DNA of 64,000 nucleotides from WVYX01 sp039592335 (GTDB lineage: Bacteria > Gemmatimonadota > Gemmatimonadetes > Gemmatimonadales > GWC2-71-9): positions 1 to 64,000 of the forward strand of contig JBDHBX010000008.1 of NCBI GenBank assembly GCA_039592335.1, given 5' to 3'. This document shows, in pieces, positions 34,004-43,272 of the stretch; within the stretch, counting starts at the first letter, position 1; every line of letters begins with the position of its first letter. The translations under genes and the position numbers were made by a program. A model generated the notes under the pieces. The model saw only the letters and a program-made list of their open reading frames with translations. It searched no databases and had not been told where the DNA came from.

Positions 34004-36646
34004 TTAGAGCTCCGTCAGGGCGAGCCGCTCAACGAGCAGCGTGACCACCTCCCGCGCCCCGGCATCGAATGCGATGCGGTCGCCCTCGTCGGAGACGGTG
34101 AGCTCCCGGATCCGTGTCTCGTCCAATCGGCACCGGTGCGCCCGATCGATCTCGAACGGGAGCGTCCAGCTGCCACTCACCGGCTCGGCGGTGAGATTCA
34201 CGCAGCGCAACACCAGCGCCGCACCATCCTCGCTCGGCTTCGCCGCCTTGAACGCGAGACCGTCGCCCGTGAGCGCCGGTCCCTGCACCACCTCCGGTGC
34301 GTTGATCCCGTACGGCAACATCAGGCCGCCGAGCGGCGCGTGGAATTCCTCGGCGAGCCGCTCGAGCTCGTCCCACTCAACCGGCGTGCATGCCTCTCCA
34401 ACGAACGCCGTCGTCACCGCGAGCTCCGCCCGGAACCGACCGAGCTCCTGCGCCTGCGGCGTGGCCGCGGGCCAGCCGGCGTGTCCCGGTCGCGCCGCGA
34501 GCTCACCGCGCGATAGCTCCCCGACCGACCGCAGTGCGGTCACGGCGATGGTCCCGCCAGGGGTCAACTCGCATTCGTAGAGTCCGCGCGCGAACACCGT
34601 GAGGCCACCGGGGACACTCACGTAGCGGTGCGCCGGCGCCGTGTTGACGGGCCACTCGCGCACGGACTCGGCGGCGTGCTCCACCGGCTGCCGTAGGACG
34701 GGACCGTACTGCATGTCGGCGACGCACGCGCCCCGCCGACGATCCTCGGGCAGCGGGAAGTGGACCCGCATCCGATGGTCCTCGGCCAGGTTCACCCCCT
34801 CCACCACGAACCGCACGAGACGCGACCCCGCATCCAAACGGGCGTAGGCCGTTCCGCGGACCCGCCCGGGGATCTCGAAGTCGCGGGCAACGGCCGCGAC
34901 GAGCGGCCCACCCCAGACCTCTCGCACCCTGCTCCAGCGCGCCGCACGCGGAGCGTCCTCTTCGACCGGCTGGAACGTGTACGTATCGCCCTCGTCGCGC
35001 TCGCTCACCAGGGAGGCGAGCCGCGGCAGCCGAAGCGCCGCGCGACGGTCGCGTAGGAGAAACCCGCCTTCCCGGTCGGCTCCCACGTCACCCCACTCGG
35101 CCGCCGCCCGGCGGCGCCCGCTCACCCATACCTGATGGCGCTCCTGCTCCGGCGGCTGCCACTCGCGCACCTCATACCTGCGCATGCCCAGCGCCGGCAC
35201 AACGCTCGCCTCGAGGGCAACGCGAAATGCCGCCACCTCGTGCTGGATCGGATAATCGGACGGGCTGTCGAGTCGGTGGTAGCCGCGGTACCAGCGCAGC
35301 ACCTGCATCGGGACGGGAGCACCGTCGGCCCCGATCAACGCGGGCGGCGCGGGCCATTCGGGCGCCGCTTCCCGTTCCGGCGCGGGCCGCCCGACCACGA
35401 TGCGCTCCCGCGGTACCGTGAGCGTGGCCTCCACCACACCGCTGCGGGGATGCGCCGAGGGATTCACCACCGCGAGCGACGGCGACCAGCGATCCTCGGC
35501 ACGCCGCGCCCGGGCGCGATCCTGTCCCAGCCGGTCGTGCAGCGCATCCAGCAGGATCCCGCGTGCCTGTATCGTCACACGTTCGGCGCGCGCCGCGGCA
35601 GCGCGCGCCACTGCATCGCTCGTCGTCCCGCAGATCGTGTCGTGGAAACTGTTGCGCAGGTGCTCACGCCACGTCGCGGTCAACACCGGGATGCGGTCCG
35701 CACCACCCTCAACCCACGCCAGCGCCGCCTGCGGCTCCGCCCAGCGCAGCAGCAGCCGCTCGCCCTCGGCCATGGCTTGCTTGAGTCGGACCCGCGCCGA
35801 GAGCGCCCCTTGCAGCACCCAGGCATAGTGCGGCGAGAAGCGGAGCTCACCCCGCACTTCGGGCGCGTCCAGCTGCTCCGGCAGCGCCGCGAAGTACTCC
35901 GCCGGTGAGCCGAGCGCGAACTCATAGCCGTCGGCGAGATCGCCGAGCTGCGCCACGACTTGCTCGAGGTTCGGCTGCAGGGAGTGGTGATCGGCGCCGT
36001 TCATGGCGAGCAGCACGGGCGCCATCGCTCGCCTCTCCAGCATCTCGCGCATCCCCTCCCAGCGTTGCGCCAGCTCCGTGGAATCCTGTGGGAGGCTCAC
36101 CGCAATCTCGAATCCGGCGGGCGGGAAGTGGTAGGTGAGCAGTGAGCGGCCGTCGGGTCCCACCCAGCGAAACAGATCTCGCTCCTGGCCCGGCTCGCCG
36201 CCGTAGCCCCGCAGCACCATGGCGTGCTCGATGCCGAACTCCGCGAGGATGGTCGGGAGCGCCGCGGGATGGCCGAACGCGTCGGGGCTGTACCCCACCG
36301 CCATCCAGCCGCCATGGCGCCGCCCGTCCGCCCGCCCGACGAGCAGGTTGCGCACCAGCGTCTCGTCGGAGCTGAGCAGCTCGTCGGCCAGGACGTACCA
36401 CGGTCCCACCAGGAGCTGCCCGGCACGCACCAAAGCCTCCACTCGCGTGGCCTGCTCCGGCCGCACACGGAGGTAGTCCTCCAGCAGAACCGTCTGGCCA
36501 TCGAGGAGAAACCGTCCGGTGGGCTGCGATTCCAGTCGGGCGGTCAGGTCATCCAGCAACTCCACGAGCCGCTGGCTGAACCGCGCTTCCGGTTCGTACC
36601 ACTCGCGATCCCAGTGAGTGTGGGGGACGATGATGACGCGGGTCAT
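34004..36646 (-). CDS. Glycoside hydrolase family 38 alpha-mannosidase
   Basis: 880 residues. The N-terminal GH38 catalytic domain begins VIIVPHTHWDREWY, which supplies the zinc His and Asp. YSPDAFGHPAALP near residue 121 carries the nucleophile/zinc Asp. The middle helical domain has LRNSFHDTICGTTSDAV near 335, another metal-His segment. The rest is the large beta-sandwich C-terminal region. No signal peptide is seen, so it is probably cytoplasmic, hydrolysing imported mannosides. ATG 36646 was chosen because the protein starts right at the fold; an earlier in-frame start would run into the upstream gene. Fits the neighbouring glycan import and lyase genes. Confidence 0.9.
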   Translation of the reverse strand: MTRVIIVPHTHWDREWYEPEARFSQRLVELLDDLTARLESQPTGRFLLDGQTVLLEDYLRVRPEQATRVEALVRAGQLLVGPWYVLADELLSSDETLVRNLLVGRADGRRHGGWMAVGYSPDAFGHPAALPTILAEFGIEHAMVLRGYGGEPGQERDLFRWVGPDGRSLLTYHFPPAGFEIAVSLPQDSTELAQRWEGMREMLERRAMAPVLLAMNGADHHSLQPNLEQVVAQLGDLADGYEFALGSPAEYFAALPEQLDAPEVRGELRFSPHYAWVLQGALSARVRLKQAMAEGERLLLRWAEPQAALAWVEGGADRIPVLTATWREHLRNSFHDTICGTTSDAVARAAAARAERVTIQARGILLDALHDRLGQDRARARRAEDRWSPSLAVVNPSAHPRSGVVEATLTVPRERIVVGRPAPEREAAPEWPAPPALIGADGAPVPMQVLRWYRGYHRLDSPSDYPIQHEVAAFRVALEASVVPALGMRRYEVREWQPPEQERHQVWVSGRRRAAAEWGDVGADREGGFLLRDRRAALRLPRLASLVSERDEGDTYTFQPVEEDAPRAARWSRVREVWGGPLVAAVARDFEIPGRVRGTAYARLDAGSRLVRFVVEGVNLAEDHRMRVHFPLPEDRRRGACVADMQYGPVLRQPVEHAAESVREWPVNTAPAHRYVSVPGGLTVFARGLYECELTPGGTIAVTALRSVGELSRGELAARPGHAGWPAATPQAQELGRFRAELAVTTAFVGEACTPVEWDELERLAEEFHAPLGGLMLPYGINAPEVVQGPALTGDGLAFKAAKPSEDGAALVLRCVNLTAEPVSGSWTLPFEIDRAHRCRLDETRIRELTVSDEGDRIAFDAGAREVVTLLVERLALTEL

Positions 36647-36683
36647 TGGGGCTGTCGTGCGTTTCCGCTCTTCCGGCTCCTCG

Positions 36684-38759
36684 TCACTCCAGCCCCAGCT
36701 CCGCCTTCGCACTCGCCGGCAGGAGCGGCGTCAGCTTCGCAATCGGCACCGCGAACCCCATGCCAACCGCCTCACGCAGCCCCGCCCGGTGTACCGCCAC
36801 GACTTCACCACCTGCGTTGAAGATCGGGCTCCCGCTGGAGCCGCCCACGGTGAACCCATCGAAGTTGACGACGTCCGCCGTCACCTTGCTGAAGATGCCC
36901 GCGCTCATCGAGGTGCGAACGGTGCGTGTCGCGTCGAGCGCGTTGCCCAGACCGGCCGGAAACCCGATGAGCGCCGCGGGCTCCCCCTGCTTGGCATTCT
37001 CACCGGTCCAGTCGATCTGCGCGACATGCGCACCGTTGAAGCCCAGCACTTGCAGCACCGCGAGATCGGGGCCCGACGCCTGTGCCACAGCCACGAACTC
37101 GGCACGCTGCATGAGCTTTTGGTCGGCCATCGTGACGTACACCGAGTCCGGGGTGCGTCCCTCCTGCAGCACGACGTGGCGATTGGTCACGAAGTAACCG
37201 GACGGTGTGATGGCAAAGCCCGAGCCGTCGTAGATCTCCCCCCCGACGTACGCAGTTACCAGACCGATCGCGCTCTGGTTGGCCTGTGCGACGGCGGCCA
37301 GGTTCGAGCCGCGCATCGCCCGCATCTGGGAGCCGATCTGGGCGGACCGCTCTTCCGCATCCCGCACCGCCTCCCGCAGGGAGTCGAGCAGTGCACTGGA
37401 CGTTCCGGCCGTGCTCGCCTGGTTCAGCCGGCCGCGCAGGCTCGCGAGCTCGGCCTGCGCCGCCCGGTTCGCCGAGTCGCCTGCCGCAAGCTGCTCGGCC
37501 AGCGAGGCCTCGGCACGCCGCAGCGACGCTTCCAGCGAGCGGGTGTGCTCCTGGGCGCCCGCCAACTCCACGCGGAGACTCTCGACCACCGCCGCCGGCG
37601 CCGAGCCGGCACGTGCATCTTCCAGCTCCAGACGCAGCCGGTCGTACTCGGCGTCGGCATCCGCTTGGATCGAGTCGTTCCGCGCCGCCAGCCGCTCCAG
37701 CGCCAGCCGCTGCTGCTCCTGGATCTCGCTCGTCGCCTGCCGCACACGCTGTTCGCTGTGCCAGTACATCGCGCCGACTGAGCCAGTCACCAGGACCACG
37801 AACAGCCACACGATCCACCGGATGCGGCGTGCGCTCTTGCGGGACGACTCGGCGAACATCTCGTTGAAGAACACCGTCGCGCCCTTGCCTCCGAAGGAGC
37901 GGCGCGCACTGCCCACCTTGGCCGCCAGCCGCTGCGCCAACGACTCCCGGCGGCGTTTCTTCTTCGGCTTGGGCGGGGGAGCGGGCTTCTGCGCGGTCGC
38001 GGGCTCGGCAGGGGGCTGCCCCGGACGGAGCAGCTTGGCGACCACGAGCTCGGGCCCCGACGGACCGAGCCGCAATTGGTCGCCGGTGCGAATCTCCTGG
38101 TCGCCCTGCACCCGCACGCTTCCGACGAACGTGCCGTTGCGGCTCTGCGCGTCGCGCAGCACCACCCCGCCGTCGGGCTTGAGGACGATCTCAGCGTGCA
38201 CTCGCGAGACCGACGTGTCGTCGGAACCGACCGGCCGCAGCTCACACTCCTTCCCGCGACCGATGCGAATGCGACCGCCGCTCGCCTTGAATTGCTCGCC
38301 GGTCTTGGCCTCCATCAGCACGACCTGGAGCTCGCGCGGGGCGCCGGGCTCCGGGGGCACCACCTCCTCCAAGCTCTCGAGCGGCTCCGTGGCCGCCGAC
38401 GGCTGTGCACTCAACGGTCCCTCGGCCAGCGTCTCCTCGGGACGGTCCCGGTCGACGGCCTCCACCCGAAACCGGGGTCCCCGGGCCCCGAGTCGGATCA
38501 GGCTGCCCGCCGCCACGCGCACCGGCGTCCCCGGCGCCAGCTGCTCGTCCCCCAGGAACGTGCCGTTGCGGCTTCCACTGTCCTCCAGCCACCACTGCCC
38601 CTCGCGCTGGAAGAGCCGCGCATGGCTGCCGGAAACCACCTCACTGTGGGCTCCAGTGACCACGAGCTCGTAGTCGGGATCCCGACCGATCCGCACCTCC
38701 CCGGTGTCGAACGCGAGGGGCTGATCCACCGCCAGGTCACGCAGACTGAGGTATGGCAT
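36684..38759 (-). CDS. FHA-FHA-TM-coiled coil-trypsin-like serine protease
   Basis: 691 residues. Two FHA phosphothreonine-binding domains lie at about 20-95 (VRIGRDPDYE, SGSHARL, DSGSRNGTFLG) and 165-245 (IRIGRGKECE, VSRVHAEI, DAQSRNGTFVG). A membrane helix follows at about 313-333, then a coiled-coil segment at about 335-480. The periplasmic trypsin-like domain at about 490-690 has an intact triad in TNRHVV, GPDLAVLQ and GGSSGSPIF. No PDZ domain is present, unlike DegP. This topology could let a cytoplasmic phosphorylation event control a protease across the membrane. It is divergent from a tandem kinase gene; an ATG-proximal CCGTAACTTT suggests leaderless transcription. Confidence 0.85.
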   Translation of the reverse strand: MPYLSLRDLAVDQPLAFDTGEVRIGRDPDYELVVTGAHSEVVSGSHARLFQREGQWWLEDSGSRNGTFLGDEQLAPGTPVRVAAGSLIRLGARGPRFRVEAVDRDRPEETLAEGPLSAQPSAATEPLESLEEVVPPEPGAPRELQVVLMEAKTGEQFKASGGRIRIGRGKECELRPVGSDDTSVSRVHAEIVLKPDGGVVLRDAQSRNGTFVGSVRVQGDQEIRTGDQLRLGPSGPELVVAKLLRPGQPPAEPATAQKPAPPPKPKKKRRRESLAQRLAAKVGSARRSFGGKGATVFFNEMFAESSRKSARRIRWIVWLFVVLVTGSVGAMYWHSEQRVRQATSEIQEQQRLALERLAARNDSIQADADAEYDRLRLELEDARAGSAPAAVVESLRVELAGAQEHTRSLEASLRRAEASLAEQLAAGDSANRAAQAELASLRGRLNQASTAGTSSALLDSLREAVRDAEERSAQIGSQMRAMRGSNLAAVAQANQSAIGLVTAYVGGEIYDGSGFAITPSGYFVTNRHVVLQEGRTPDSVYVTMADQKLMQRAEFVAVAQASGPDLAVLQVLGFNGAHVAQIDWTGENAKQGEPAALIGFPAGLGNALDATRTVRTSMSAGIFSKVTADVVNFDGFTVGGSSGSPIFNAGGEVVAVHRAGLREAVGMGFAVPIAKLTPLLPASAKAELGLE

Positions 38760-38766
38760 GTGGGGC

Positions 38767-38776
38767 AAAGTTACGG
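38767..38776 (-). promoter_or_regulatory. CCGTAACTTT element upstream of the FHA-protease
   Basis: On the minus strand the 10-mer CCGTAACTTT ends 7 bases before ATG 38759, with its -10-like TAACTT 8 bases away. The same 10-mer occurs at the same distance before the zinc-ribbon kinase (51299-51308). The 82-base divergent gap (38760-38841) must also hold the promoter of the opposite kinase gene, where TATCTT (38825-38830) is the candidate -10. Confidence 0.4.
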
Positions 38777-38841
38777 CTCACCGAGACCGCGCGCGACCTC
38801 CACAGCGTCCCCCGTCTCGGCAGTTATCTTTGAGGCACCAT

Positions 38842-40689
38842 ATGACATCACCGCCCAGTTCAACCCGTCCGCTGATTGATCCCGCGGTCGATCAGGTGGG
38901 CCTGTTCGAGTGCGCGCAGCGGCACTTCTTCGATACGCTTGAGATCCTCCAGCTGGTCGCCGCGTCGCCCAGGCGGGCGCTGTTCGTGGCTCGGGATCGC
39001 TTGCTGAAGCGGCGCGTGGTGCTGCGGGTGCATCTCCTGCCCGAGTCCACCTCGCGCACCTGGTTCGAGCGCGAGACGGAGCTGCTGGCGGCGCTCGACC
39101 ATCCGGTGCTGCGGCCGGTGTACGCGGCCGGCTATCGCGTCGACTGGGCATTCCGCATCGCCAAGTGGATCGAGGGGGAGAGCCTCGTCGATGTGGTGGC
39201 GCGGGGACCCCGACCGATCCCATCCGTACTGCAGCTCGCGCGCGATCTCGCGAGCGTGCTGGAGTACGTGCACTCCCAGCGCATCGTGGTACGCAAGCTG
39301 GCCCCCACCACACTCATGGTCGAGAGCACCGAGCGCACGTACGTGACCGACCTGCGCTTCGCCAATATCTGCATCGACGTGGCGGGCCCGGACGACGATC
39401 CGCTCGCCGAACCCTTCCTCGCCCCGGACGTGCGACATGGGAGCGCCGGCGAGCCGACCAGCGACATCTACTCCGCCGGAGCGCTGCTCTACTTCGCCGT
39501 GACCGGGAGAGCGCCGGCGCTCGACCCAGCGAACGTGGAGGCTCCCATCACTCTCCGCCCGGCCTGTCCCAAGGCACTGGACCGCGTGATCATGCGCGCC
39601 CTGCACCCCGACCCCATGAAGCGGTACCTCACCGCCGTCGAGATGGCCGAGGACCTGTACAGCGACCTGGGTGAGATGGCGGTGCCCACGTCGCTCACCC
39701 CGGAGCAGGCGGCGGGCGGCGAGGACCGACTGGCCTGGGAGAAGCGGTTGCGGCGCGCTCTGGGCGACGACTACGAGCTGCTCAGCGAGCTCGGCTCCGG
39801 CGGCTTCGGCCGCGTGTATCTCGTGCGGGATCTCGCGCTGGAGCGCGAGGTGGCACTCAAAGTGCTGCACCCCTACCTGACCGCCGATCCCGCCGTGGTC
39901 GAGCGGTTCCGCCGCGAGGCGCGCGCGGCCGCCCAGGTCAACCATCCGCACATCGTCAACACGTACGACATCGGGCAGCGCGCCGGCCTGCTGTGGTACA
40001 CGATGGAGTACGTGCGGGGCCGCAGCCTGGGGGGACTTGTCCGCAGCGAAGGACCTCAGCGGCTGGACCGGGTGCTACGGATGCTGAGCGAGGCGCTCGA
40101 CGGGCTGAAGCACGCCCACCGTCTCGGCCTGGTGCATCGCGACATCAAGCCGGAGAACCTGCTACTCCACGACGCCACGGGTTCGCTGCTGATCGCCGAC
40201 TTCGGGCTGGTGCTCGCCGTGGCCGGTCCAGAGGGTGGTGGACCCGTATCGCAATCCGGCACCCCCGACTTTGCCGCTCCGGAGCAGCTCATGGGCGAGC
40301 AGGTGGACGGTCGCACCGACCTCTATTCGCTGACCCTCGCCGCGTACTACGCCCTCACCGGCCAGCCTCCCTTCGGCGCCGGAACGGTGGAGTCGGTACT
40401 GGCACGCCAGACAGCGGGACACCTCCCTGACCTCTCCACGGTCCGTCCGGACGTCCCGGAGTCCGTGAGCCGGGTGCTCGAGAGGGGAGCGGCGCAGCTG
40501 CTCGCAGAACGCTGGGCAACCGCGGAGGATTACGCGCGCGCGATCGAGAATGCCCGTACGTTCCTGAATCCACTCGTCCGACGTATCTATCAGCTCCGCG
40601 AGTTCGTGGCTCGGCGCGACCTCGACGCCGCAGGTCCCACCCAGGGCACGCTGTTCCGGCTCCTGCGAAGGTTCATCGGCCCGAGCTAG
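38842..40689 (+). CDS. Tandem pseudokinase-Ser/Thr protein kinase
   Basis: 615 residues with two protein-kinase folds and no membrane helix. Residues about 25-280: the VAIK Lys is replaced (VVLRVHLL), the HRD loop reads VRKLAPTTLM (about 150) and DFG reads DLRFAN (about 170). All catalytic elements are therefore lost, yet the fold remains recognisable through the late helices (SDIYSAGALLYF, DPMKRYLTA). Residues about 310-580: ELGSGGFGRVYLV, VALKVLHPY (Lys about 338), HRDIKPENLLL (about 430), ADFGLV (about 452) and FAAPEQLMG are all intact. The pseudokinase may regulate the active domain. TGAGGC precedes the ATG. It is divergent from the FHA-protease gene, and the glycosyltransferase gene follows by 8 bases. 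Confidence 0.88.
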   Translation: MTSPPSSTRPLIDPAVDQVGLFECAQRHFFDTLEILQLVAASPRRALFVARDRLLKRRVVLRVHLLPESTSRTWFERETELLAALDHPVLRPVYAAGYRVDWAFRIAKWIEGESLVDVVARGPRPIPSVLQLARDLASVLEYVHSQRIVVRKLAPTTLMVESTERTYVTDLRFANICIDVAGPDDDPLAEPFLAPDVRHGSAGEPTSDIYSAGALLYFAVTGRAPALDPANVEAPITLRPACPKALDRVIMRALHPDPMKRYLTAVEMAEDLYSDLGEMAVPTSLTPEQAAGGEDRLAWEKRLRRALGDDYELLSELGSGGFGRVYLVRDLALEREVALKVLHPYLTADPAVVERFRREARAAAQVNHPHIVNTYDIGQRAGLLWYTMEYVRGRSLGGLVRSEGPQRLDRVLRMLSEALDGLKHAHRLGLVHRDIKPENLLLHDATGSLLIADFGLVLAVAGPEGGGPVSQSGTPDFAAPEQLMGEQVDGRTDLYSLTLAAYYALTGQPPFGAGTVESVLARQTAGHLPDLSTVRPDVPESVSRVLERGAAQLLAERWATAEDYARAIENARTFLNPLVRRIYQLREFVARRDLDAAGPTQGTLFRLLRRFIGPS

Positions 40690-40697
40690 AGGGACGC

Positions 40698-41786
40698 GTG
40701 CGGATCGCGCTGATCACCGCGACGCCACAGTCGGTGCGCGAGGGGAGCGGCACCTTCGTGGCCGGTGAGACGTTGCGGCGCGGCCTCGAGGCGCTGGGGC
40801 ACGAGGTTCGGGTCGTCGCCCCCACGGGCCGCGCCCCGCCCTTCGCGTACACGCTGCACCGCTTCGCATTCAACCGGCGCCTCGGCACCCACCACGCGAG
40901 CGACGCCGACCTCGTGGTCGGCTTCGACATGGACGGCTTCCGGTTGGCCGGCCGTCTCCCCGTTCCCTTCGTGGCGCACATCCACGGCATCCTGGCCGAC
41001 GAGGCACGGTTCGAGCGGGGACTCGTTGCTGCCTCGATGCGACTGCAGTCCCGCGCCGAGCGCGCCAGCGCACGGCGTGCCGACTTGGTGCTCACCGTGA
41101 GCCGCTACGCCCGGAGGAGAATCGCCGAGGTCTACGGCCTCGAGCCCGCGCGGGTCGCCGTCGTGCCGCCGGCACTCGACGTCGCACGGTGGCGCACCGC
41201 GCTCGAGGCCCAGGCCGACCGCCGCGGCGGTGCTCCCACGGTTCTCTGCGTCGCGCGCATGTATCCCCGCAAGAACATCGCCTCGCTGGTGCGGGCAACG
41301 GCGCTGCTGCGCTCGCACGTGCCGGGCGTGCGGGTACGCATCGTCGGCGACGGACCGGAGCGCCGCAGGCTGGAGCGCCTGGTGCGCCGCCTCGACGTGG
41401 GAACACAGGTGCGGCTCGAGGGCCAGCTCAGTTTTGGCCAACTCGCACGCGCGTACACGGGCTGTGATATCTTCTGCTTGCCGAGCCTGCAGGAGGGGTT
41501 CGGCCTCGTATTCCTCGAGGCCATGGCGGCAGGGAAGCCCGTGGTGTGTTGCGGCGGCACGGCCGTCGAGGAACTGGTCGAGGACGGCGCCAACGGCGTA
41601 GTCGTGCCGCAGCGGGACGACGCACGTCTGGCTGACGCGCTGGCTCGCCTGCTCGAGGATGAGGGGGCGCGGGCGCGCATGGGCACCGCGAACCGCACGA
41701 AGGTGGAGCGGTTTGCGCCGTCCAGCGTAGCGCAACAGTTCCTGGACGTCGTCGGTTCGCTCGCAAACGGAAGGGAATGGCAGTGA
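40698..41786 (+). CDS. Glycosyltransferase family 4 (GT-B)
   Basis: 362 residues, GT-B fold. The N-terminal domain has GTFVAGETLRRGLEALGHEV and VAHIHGILADEARFERG. The C-terminal GT1-type domain has VLCVARMYPRKNIASLVRA near 180, RIVGDGPERRRLERL near 215, and the donor motif LPSLQEGFGLVFLEAMAAGKPVV near 265 with E-x7-E. It transfers a nucleotide-activated sugar to an unknown acceptor. GTG start with GAGGGA upstream. Overlaps the methyltransferase gene by 10 bases and sits close behind the kinase gene. Confidence 0.88.
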   Translation: MRIALITATPQSVREGSGTFVAGETLRRGLEALGHEVRVVAPTGRAPPFAYTLHRFAFNRRLGTHHASDADLVVGFDMDGFRLAGRLPVPFVAHIHGILADEARFERGLVAASMRLQSRAERASARRADLVLTVSRYARRRIAEVYGLEPARVAVVPPALDVARWRTALEAQADRRGGAPTVLCVARMYPRKNIASLVRATALLRSHVPGVRVRIVGDGPERRRLERLVRRLDVGTQVRLEGQLSFGQLARAYTGCDIFCLPSLQEGFGLVFLEAMAAGKPVVCCGGTAVEELVEDGANGVVVPQRDDARLADALARLLEDEGARARMGTANRTKVERFAPSSVAQQFLDVVGSLANGREWQ

Positions 41787-42445
41787 CACGGAGCTCGGAA
41801 TCAAGGCTCCACCGGGTGCAGCAGGTGTTCGACGATTGGGCGGTGCGCGGGCGCGCGGACGGCATGGAGGCGAGTCACGCCCGCTTCGTGCGCCCGGCTT
41901 TCGACCGCCTCGCACTGGCGCCGGACGCCTGGTACCTCGATATCGGCTGCGGCAACGGCTACACGGTTCGGTGGGCGGCGCAGGCGGTGCCCGAAGGCAA
42001 GGCGGTGGGCATCGACCTCTCGTCGGAGATGGTCGCGCTCGCACGCACCCTCTCCCGCGACGTCCCGAATGCGGAGTTCCACGAAGCCGCATTCCCCGCA
42101 CACGAGCTTCCCCGCGACCGGTTCGATGTGATCCTCTCGATGGAAGTGTTCTACTATCTGCCCGACCTGGCGGCGGGTCTGACCGAGACGTGGCACCTGC
42201 TCCGCCCGGGGGGACGGTTCGCCTGCTTGGTGGATTTCTACGGGGAGAACGAGATCAGCCATTCGTGGCCCAGTGACGTCGGCGTGGAGATGACGTTGCT
42301 CGGCGAGGCCGGGTGGCATTCGGCGCTGGAGGGCGCGGGCTTCACCGACATCGAGCAGCATCGCGTGAAGCTCGCGCCCGAAAACGCCTCGGAGCCGTGG
42401 AAGGCCACGGAGGGATCACTGCTCACCCTGGGACGCCGCCCGTAG
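41777..42445 (+). CDS. SAM-dependent methyltransferase
   Basis: 222 residues, class I fold. WYLDIGCGNGYTVRWAAQ near residues 50-68 is motif I (SAM binding), VGIDLSSEMVALA is the acidic post-I loop, and FDVILSMEVFYYLPDLAAGL is the motif III region. The substrate is not evident; the operon with a glycosyltransferase suggests a glycan or lipid intermediate. Overlaps the glycosyltransferase by 10 bases and is followed 8 bases later by the nitrilase-family gene. Confidence 0.87.
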   Translation: MAVTRSSESRLHRVQQVFDDWAVRGRADGMEASHARFVRPAFDRLALAPDAWYLDIGCGNGYTVRWAAQAVPEGKAVGIDLSSEMVALARTLSRDVPNAEFHEAAFPAHELPRDRFDVILSMEVFYYLPDLAAGLTETWHLLRPGGRFACLVDFYGENEISHSWPSDVGVEMTLLGEAGWHSALEGAGFTDIEQHRVKLAPENASEPWKATEGSLLTLGRRP

Positions 42446-42453
42446 GAGGCGCG

Positions 42454-43272
42454 ATGCGCATTGCCCTGGCCCAACAGGCCGCCGGGCCCGACACGCAGGA
42501 GAACCTCGAGCGCGCACTCGCGGCGATGGAGGCCGCCAGGGCGGCCGGCGCCGATCTGGTCGCCTTCCCCGAGATCGTGCTCTACCGGTTCTTCCCGCAG
42601 CATGAGCAGTTTGCGGCCGCCGCGGACTTGGCCGAACCGATTCCGGGCCCCTCGGCCGACCGGATTGCCGCCAAGGCGCGGGAGCTGGGTCTGGTGACGG
42701 TGTTCAACATGTACGAGTCGGCCCAGGGGGAGCGGTTCGACAGCTCCCCGGTGTTCGACGCCGACGGCTCGCTGCTAGGCGTGACACGCATGGTGCACAT
42801 CGCCGACTACGCCTGCTTCCACGAGCGGACGTACTACGCCCCAGGAGATCGTGGCGCACCGGTGTACGCCACGAAGGCGGGCCGCATCGGCGTGGCCATC
42901 TGCTACGATCGGCACTATCCGGAGTACATGCGGGCCCTGGGGGTGGGTGGCGCCGAGCTGGTCGTGATCCCACAGGCCGGCGGCCTCGACGAGTGGCCGG
43001 AGGGCATGTACGAAGCCGAGGTGCGCGCCGCCGCCTTCCAGAACGGATACTTTGCCGCCCTGTGCAATCGGGTGGGGGAAGAAGAACGACTCACCTTCGC
43101 GGGTGAGTCGTTCGTGGTGGATCCCGTGGGGAAGGTACTCGCCCGAGGCAAGCGCCTCGAGGAGGACCTCCTCGTGGTGGATCTCGATCTGTCGCAGTGT
43201 GCCGCGTCGCCCGCCAGGACCCTCTTCTGGGAGGACCGCCGGCCCGAGCTATACGGCGACTGGCTTCTCTGA
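42454..43272 (+). CDS. Carbon-nitrogen hydrolase (nitrilase) family protein with altered Lys site
   Basis: 272 residues. The nitrilase fold is clear: VAFPEIVLY supplies the catalytic Glu (about 38) and GVAICYDRHYPEYMR the Cys (about 150). At the position that normally reads Y-R-K-M/I-H with the catalytic Lys, the sequence is TRMVHIADYA, so a Met occupies the usual Lys site (about 114). This may mark a subfamily with a different active-site residue rather than an inactive protein. TAGGAGG precedes the ATG. Its stop overlaps the convergent RND pump gene by 24 bases. Confidence 0.8.
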   Translation: MRIALAQQAAGPDTQENLERALAAMEAARAAGADLVAFPEIVLYRFFPQHEQFAAAADLAEPIPGPSADRIAAKARELGLVTVFNMYESAQGERFDSSPVFDADGSLLGVTRMVHIADYACFHERTYYAPGDRGAPVYATKAGRIGVAICYDRHYPEYMRALGVGGAELVVIPQAGGLDEWPEGMYEAEVRAAAFQNGYFAALCNRVGEEERLTFAGESFVVDPVGKVLARGKRLEEDLLVVDLDLSQCAASPARTLFWEDRRPELYGDWLL

